From NCBI GenBank assembly GCA_005887925.1, contig VBLP01000197.1, forward strand, positions 29,128 through 66,709: DNA of 37,582 nucleotides, written 5' to 3'. Both the position numbers and the translations under genes were made by a program. Under the pieces are notes generated by a model. The model ran no database searches, was not told where the DNA came from, and was given only the letters and a program-made list of their open reading frames with translations. Positions 33,573-37,582 of this stretch are shown here, in pieces; the stretch's first letter is position 1, and every line of letters begins with the position of its first letter. This DNA comes from Deltaproteobacteria bacterium (GTDB lineage: Bacteria > Myxococcota_A > Polyangia > Haliangiales > Haliangiaceae).

Positions 33573-35777
33573 TCAAGAACGCCTCCCATTGCTGTGAAGG
33601 TCCAGCACCGACAGGAACGTCTTGCGGCGTTCGACCTGTTCTTTTGACGCGCACGCTCGCATGCCCCACTGATCCCCGACGACGATCACAGTCTGCTGCG
33701 CACGCGTGACACCGGTGTAGAACAGGTTCCGGTGGTGCATGAAGGCGTGACTCTTGTGGACCACGAGCACCACACAGGGGATTTGACTGCCCTGATATTT
33801 ATGAATCGTAAGTGAGTAGGCCAGTGACAGTTCGTTTACGCTCTCCGCGTTGTACTCGACGTCGTGGTCGTCGAACCGGACCGTCAGCTCGCCGTGCTTG
33901 TCACCCTTCTCGGTGACGACGCCGATCGCGCCGTTCATCACACCGAGCTCGTAGTTGTTGCGGTTCTGGATGACCCGGTCCCGCTTCAGGAGCTCCGGTC
34001 GCCTCCCAGGCCGCGGCGGCGGAACGAGCACGCCCCACAGCTTCTCTTGCACCAGCTGCTGCAGGACGATGTTCAGTTCGTCGACGCCGAGCGGCCCCTT
34101 GCGCGTCGGCGTCAACAGCTGGACATCGGCGAGCAGATCGAACCCGAGCTGCTCGATCAGGACGTGGTCGAACAGCTCGAGCACGTACTTCTGCGCGGCG
34201 AGAACCTCGGTGAACCGGTTGACGACAATCCAGGGCGACCGGCCGTCGTCCGAGGGCGGCACCGTCCTGCGCACCTCCCCGCGCAGCACGGCGAGCGAGT
34301 TCTCCTTGAGTACGCCCGCCTGCCGGACGACCTGGTCGAGGATCACCGTGGGGATCGGCTGGCGGTCGATCAGGTCGCGCAGCAGGTTCCCAGGACCCAC
34401 GGGCGGCAACTGGTTGTGATCGCCTACCAGCACCACGGCCGTCCGGGCGAAGTCGATCGCACGGAACAAGTGCCAGGCGAGCGGGATGTCGACCATCGAA
34501 ACCTCGTCGACGATCAGGACGTCGGCATCGATCGGATCGTCGATGCCACGGGAGAAATTCTTGCCCTTGTAGCCGAGCAGTCGATGGACCGTGGACGCTG
34601 GACGTCCAACGACCTCCTCGATCCGCTTCGCCGCCTTTCCCGTCGGCGCAGCGAGCGCGACCCGCTTTCCGCGCTGCTCGTACAGCTTCGTGATGGCACC
34701 GATCGCGAAACTCTTGCCGGAACCGGCGGCGCCGCTGACGAGCACGAGGTTGTGCGTCAGCGCCAGCTGGATGGCTCGTCGCTGAGCCGGGTTGAGCTCG
34801 GCATCGGTGGGGTCACTCGGCAGCGCCGCGGCGTCGGCGAAGTGCCGGTTCGCGCCGAGCTTGGTCGTGAACACCTCGGCGAGGTCCTGCTCCATCTCGA
34901 CGATGTGTGGCAGGGCGACCAGGAAGCGCCCGCCGAGCGAGGTGCATGCGAGTGTTCGCTCCTGGATCAGCGCATCGAGCGTCGCCTCGATCCGATCGCG
35001 GCTGTCGGCCACATCCATCACGAGCAGCGCGTTGGCCAGGCCGATCAGCGCCTCGTAGTCGACCCAGCAGTCGCCCTGCTCGAGCCGCTCGACGACGGCA
35101 TGGACGACGCCGGCCCGGATCCGCTCGGGGTGCTCCTTCGGTGTGCCCATCTTGCGCGCGACCTGGTCGACGCGCTTGAACCCGAAGCCCGGGATCTCGC
35201 GCACGAGGAGGTACGGATTCTCCTTCAGCACGGTCACGACCGAGTTCCCGTACCGCGTGACGAGTGTCGTCATCTGGTGGTGCGTGAGCTCGAACGCGGA
35301 CATCCACGCGAGGCTCGCGTTGAGCGATCGCGTGCGCAGCCATTCCTCGCGCAGCAGCTGCAACGCGGCGCGCGGAAGCTTCGCGATCCGGCCGACGCGG
35401 TCTGGTTCCTCGTCGATGACCCGGTCGAAGTCGTCACGGAACGCTTCGGCGATCCGGCGCGCCTTGACGGGCCCGATGCCCTTGAGAGCCGGGTTGCTGG
35501 AGAGATAGTGTGCGAGCCCGGCGGGCCCGAGCTGCTGATCGAACTCGAAGCGGGCGACCTTGAGCTGGCGGCCGAACTTCGGGTGAGTCTCCCAGCTGCC
35601 GTGCAGCACGACGGCGTCGTGCGCCCGGACCATCAGCGACCCGGCGAACGACACGGTCTGCCCATCGCCGGTTCGCAGCCGCCCCGCCGAGAACCTGGGA
35701 CTGGAAAAGAACAGCGCCTCGACGGTGCCGCGCACCGTCACGAGGGTCTCGCTGACCGCCGAGGCTGCGCTTGTCAT
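33573..35777 (-). CDS. RecD2-like SF1B helicase
   Basis: The frame has 734 residues from the ATG at 35777, which overlaps the nuclease stop (ATGA). The N-terminal OB-like and helix-hairpin-helix region contains LKGIGPVKARRIAEAF and REIPGFGFKRVDQVA. The motor follows: Walker A GAAGSGKS (349-356), APTGKAAKR, DEVSMVD (424-430), GDHNQLPPVGPGNLL, VVRQAG (483-488), a SH3-like insert, LTIHKYQGSQ and FYTGVTRAQQ near the C-terminus. It is full length for RecD2, a 5'-3' DNA helicase not tied to RecBC. In this module it may unwind DNA ends for recombination-dependent replication. Confidence 0.92.
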   Translation of the reverse strand: MTSAASAVSETLVTVRGTVEALFFSSPRFSAGRLRTGDGQTVSFAGSLMVRAHDAVVLHGSWETHPKFGRQLKVARFEFDQQLGPAGLAHYLSSNPALKGIGPVKARRIAEAFRDDFDRVIDEEPDRVGRIAKLPRAALQLLREEWLRTRSLNASLAWMSAFELTHHQMTTLVTRYGNSVVTVLKENPYLLVREIPGFGFKRVDQVARKMGTPKEHPERIRAGVVHAVVERLEQGDCWVDYEALIGLANALLVMDVADSRDRIEATLDALIQERTLACTSLGGRFLVALPHIVEMEQDLAEVFTTKLGANRHFADAAALPSDPTDAELNPAQRRAIQLALTHNLVLVSGAAGSGKSFAIGAITKLYEQRGKRVALAAPTGKAAKRIEEVVGRPASTVHRLLGYKGKNFSRGIDDPIDADVLIVDEVSMVDIPLAWHLFRAIDFARTAVVLVGDHNQLPPVGPGNLLRDLIDRQPIPTVILDQVVRQAGVLKENSLAVLRGEVRRTVPPSDDGRSPWIVVNRFTEVLAAQKYVLELFDHVLIEQLGFDLLADVQLLTPTRKGPLGVDELNIVLQQLVQEKLWGVLVPPPRPGRRPELLKRDRVIQNRNNYELGVMNGAIGVVTEKGDKHGELTVRFDDHDVEYNAESVNELSLAYSLTIHKYQGSQIPCVVLVVHKSHAFMHHRNLFYTGVTRAQQTVIVVGDQWGMRACASKEQVERRKTFLSVLDLHSNGRRS

Positions 35778-36195
35778 TCGCCCTGCACCTTTCGGTGGTA
35801 GCGGCAGAGCAGCCCTTCGACGAAACGGCGGGCGATCTGCCGGTCCCCGCAGAAGAACACCGGCACGGATGTGCACCGGAGCGGTAGCGGTGGGCCAGGA
35901 CGTCTTCGAGCGTCGCTTCGACCACGACGCACGCGACGTCGTACTCCGACAAGATCCGCAGCTCGCGGGCGAAGCGATCCCGCTCGGTCACAACGGATGC
36001 GACGTAGTCGTCGAGCGACTTGCGCTCGGCGGCGATCGCTGTCTCGTGGCCCTCCAGCGAATAGTCGCCGGCGACGAGCTTGCGACGCACGATCGTGACG
36101 CGCTCTGGGTCGAACACGTAGGGTTCCTGTTCGCGGGTGTCGACGATGACTACTGCGCGATCAGAACGGGATGTCGTCGGGCATGGCCCGGCCAT
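35774..36195 (-). pseudogene. ERCC4-type nuclease, apparently frameshifted
   Basis: Translation from the ATG at 36195 (strong site ggaggcgcct) gives RAVVIVDTREQEPYVFDPER, then LVAGDYSLEG and ERKSLDDYVASV with FARELRIL. These are the 'DtRE..p' and 'GDY......iERK' catalytic motifs of the XPF/ERCC4 nuclease fold. After HRYRSGAHP the reading changes frame, and the expected C-terminus VPVFFCGDRQIARRFVEGLL then CRYHRKVQGE appears in another frame, ending at the TGA that overlaps the RecD2 start. About 15-20 residues look missing at 35870-35880. It would cut branched or single-stranded DNA in recombination. Confidence 0.75.
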
Positions 36196-36646
36196 AGGCG
36201 CCTCCAGTGCCCTGCTCTTGCAGCACGAGGCGGCGGTTGAAGTAGATATTGACGTTATCACCCTTGGTCCGCTTGGTCACCTCGAGCTCCACGTCCAGCA
36301 GCTCGGCAAGGTGATCCCGCAGGTCCGAGAGCCGAACCAGCTCGAGGCCGCAGACGTGAAGGTCGTTCTTCAGCCAGCGCACGTTCTCCTTGCTGGCGAT
36401 CACGTTGTTGCGCCAGAGCAGGCGCCCTGCGTAGTGCGGGCCGAGGATGCGCAGCGTCCACTTCAGCATCGGGTTTCCCGAGCTCTTCGCGGTGGTCAGC
36501 TCGACCTTGTCGACCTGGACCTGGTACTTGCCATCGGGCACTTCGTCGAACTCGCGCTCCTCGATGGGGGCATCCGCGAAGTCGTCGTCGAACTGGGAGA
36601 GGTCGATCTCGGGCGCGTCATCGCCCGGAAAGTCATGTCCGTTCAT
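36161..36646 (-). CDS. DUF669-type single-stranded DNA-binding protein
   Basis: This 161-residue protein begins with an acidic leader (DAPEIDLSQFDDDF) and contains the OB-like core VPDGKYQVQVDKVELTTAKS then SGNPMLKWTLRILGPHYAGR, a pattern of phage DUF669 proteins. It ends in an acidic-hydrophobic tip, MPDDIPF, like the protein-recruiting tail of SSBs. It would coat ssDNA and recruit the neighbouring RecA-like ATPase, nuclease and helicase. It overlaps the nuclease start by 35 bases. A site aggacc precedes the ATG. Confidence 0.87.
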   Translation of the reverse strand: MNGHDFPGDDAPEIDLSQFDDDFADAPIEEREFDEVPDGKYQVQVDKVELTTAKSSGNPMLKWTLRILGPHYAGRLLWRNNVIASKENVRWLKNDLHVCGLELVRLSDLRDHLAELLDVELEVTKRTKGDNVNIYFNRRLVLQEQGTGGAYGRAMPDDIPF

Positions 36647-36670
36647 GATGCGGTCCTTTTCGTTGCAATG

Positions 36671-37582
36671 TCAGCGGTTGCCCGTCGACGTCGTCCGCGG
36701 CCTCGCGGCCGCGGGGTTGGTGGTTGTGGTGCCGGCGCCGGCGGTGCGCGCACGCAGCGAGCTCGCCGCCGGTGTCGTGTTCGTCGTCGGGCTCGTGCGA
36801 GGCTTCGTGGTTGTCGCGGCCGGAGGCCGGTCTTGGGCGGTCGATCGCACGCTGGTCGCTGTGGTCGGCGCTGTCGCCGCGCTCGCCGCGCTGGCCGTCG
36901 CCCACGACGCGTCCGTCTCGGTCGGCGCCGCGCTGGACTCCGGCGCCGCTGTCGTATCCGGCGCGCCCGCAGCGTTCGTGCTGGTCAAGCCGGTTGCGCT
37001 CTCGACGGATGTGGCAGCCGAAGCAGCCTCCTGCCGCAACGCCGGCGAGCCCGCCGACGCGCCAGCTGCGCCGACACCCGGCGCGCGCTGGGCAAACGCC
37101 GCGGCGAACGCCGCGAAGTTCAGGTCGAGGACGTCGGGCAGCCGGCCGGTGCGATCGCCAGCCTCGTACGCGAGGCTCGGCTTGGTGCGGAGGACGCGTC
37201 GGTACGCCGGCTTGCCATCCGTGCTCGTCGTGGGTTCGAGGTCGCAGAACAAGATGATGTCCGCGAGCCCGAGGACGAGCTTGCGGGCCTTGTCAGGCAG
37301 CGTCGGGACGACCTTGGTGTACTTGCCAGTGCGGGTCTCGATCTCCTTGTCCTGCGAGTGCGAAACCAGAAACAGCCCATACGGCAGCAGCGCGAGCTTG
37401 TTCAGCACGCGGTGGAACTCGCCGTTGACGAGCGCGTAGCCCTTGCCGTACTCGAGATCGCTCTCGTGCTCGACCTCGTACTTCCGGCAGATGTATTCGG
37501 CGCACATGCGGTACGCGTTGTCGACGGTATCGATCACGATCGTGCGGAACGCGTGCTTCCCGTCGGCGATCTCCTTGGCACT
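36671..37582 (-). CDS. Sak4-like RecA-type ATPase (5' end beyond window)
   Basis: The frame is open at the right edge, so the N-terminus with Walker A is missing. Visible are TIVIDTVDNAYRMC (Walker B strand with Asp), EYGKGYALVNGEFHRVLNKL, LFLVSHSQDKEIETRTGKYT (motif with SH and a conserved KE) and LVLGLADIILFCDLE. These belong to the AAA_24/Sak4 family of phage annealing-recombination ATPases. The last 115 residues are an Ala/Thr/Ser/Pro-rich disordered tail with no charge pattern, an unusual length for the family. It precedes the ssDNA-binding gene by 24 bases. Confidence 0.83.
   Translation of the reverse strand, partial: SAKEIADGKHAFRTIVIDTVDNAYRMCAEYICRKYEVEHESDLEYGKGYALVNGEFHRVLNKLALLPYGLFLVSHSQDKEIETRTGKYTKVVPTLPDKARKLVLGLADIILFCDLEPTTSTDGKPAYRRVLRTKPSLAYEAGDRTGRLPDVLDLNFAAFAAAFAQRAPGVGAAGASAGSPALRQEAASAATSVESATGLTSTNAAGAPDTTAAPESSAAPTETDASWATASAASAATAPTTATSVRSTAQDRPPAATTTKPRTSPTTNTTPAASSLRARTAGAGTTTTNPAAARPRTTSTGNR

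Noticed and set aside
33864-35801. 645-codon plus-strand frame
   Set aside because: Antisense to RecD2, whose helicase motifs are all present on the minus strand.

Overview
The window is a high-GC (roughly two thirds G+C by eye) tailed-phage or prophage segment. Almost every gene lies on the minus strand and genes are tightly packed: ATGA overlaps and 1-4 base gaps are common. A host in or near the Myxococcota is suggested by the base composition and by DUF4157, Ntox16-like and zinc-ribbon hypothetical families that I associate with that group. That assignment is inference. No host marker gene or tRNA is visible.

Read in the direction of transcription (right to left), the layout has five parts. 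(1) 37.6-31.0 kb is a replication/recombination module: RecA-like Sak4-type ATPase (cut by the window edge), DUF669-type ssDNA-binding protein, ERCC4-type nuclease, RecD2-like helicase, DnaG-like primase and a D5-type SF3 helicase. (2) 30.9-25.2 kb is an accessory region. It holds a secreted cysteine-rich toxin-like protein with a probable immunity partner, a membrane protein, four small conserved or unknown genes and an AT-rich inverted-repeat element. (3) 25.1-21.6 kb is packaging: terminase small subunit, a plus-strand tyrosine recombinase wedged in, and the terminase large subunit. (4) 21.5-2.8 kb is head and connector morphogenesis: small genes, PBSX-type portal, glycosyltransferase, Mu gpF-like head protein, two scaffold-like proteins, a Dam-Dam-XkdF fusion, major capsid protein and head-tail joining genes. 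(5) 2.8-0 kb is a ubiquitin-like protein, an E1-like enzyme and a DUF6527 protein, followed by a tail-type IPT/TIG protein cut by the left edge.

Three systems stand out. The first is a ubiquitin-like conjugation cassette (Ubl, E1 with N-terminal extension, DUF6527) inside the virion assembly operon. The second is a 1093-residue DUF4157 polymorphic toxin with a PD-(D/E)XK-like C-terminus and a putative immunity gene, sitting between the XkdF protease domain and what looks like its usual C-terminal continuation. The third is one polypeptide with two Dam-type methyltransferase domains plus the XkdF protease.

Three morphogenesis blocks (first genes at 21459, 8503 and 896) begin with the same type of leader: a short palindrome, then a GC-rich terminator hairpin just ahead of the start codon. 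Two of the three also have a near-identical upstream promoter with a conserved palindrome in its spacer, which suggests attenuation or antitermination control.

Several conserved genes (terminase large subunit, portal, E1, D5 helicase, ERCC4 nuclease) look as if they carry short internal deletions or frameshifts. Either this is a decaying prophage or the consensus sequence has errors. This caveat applies to all of those calls.
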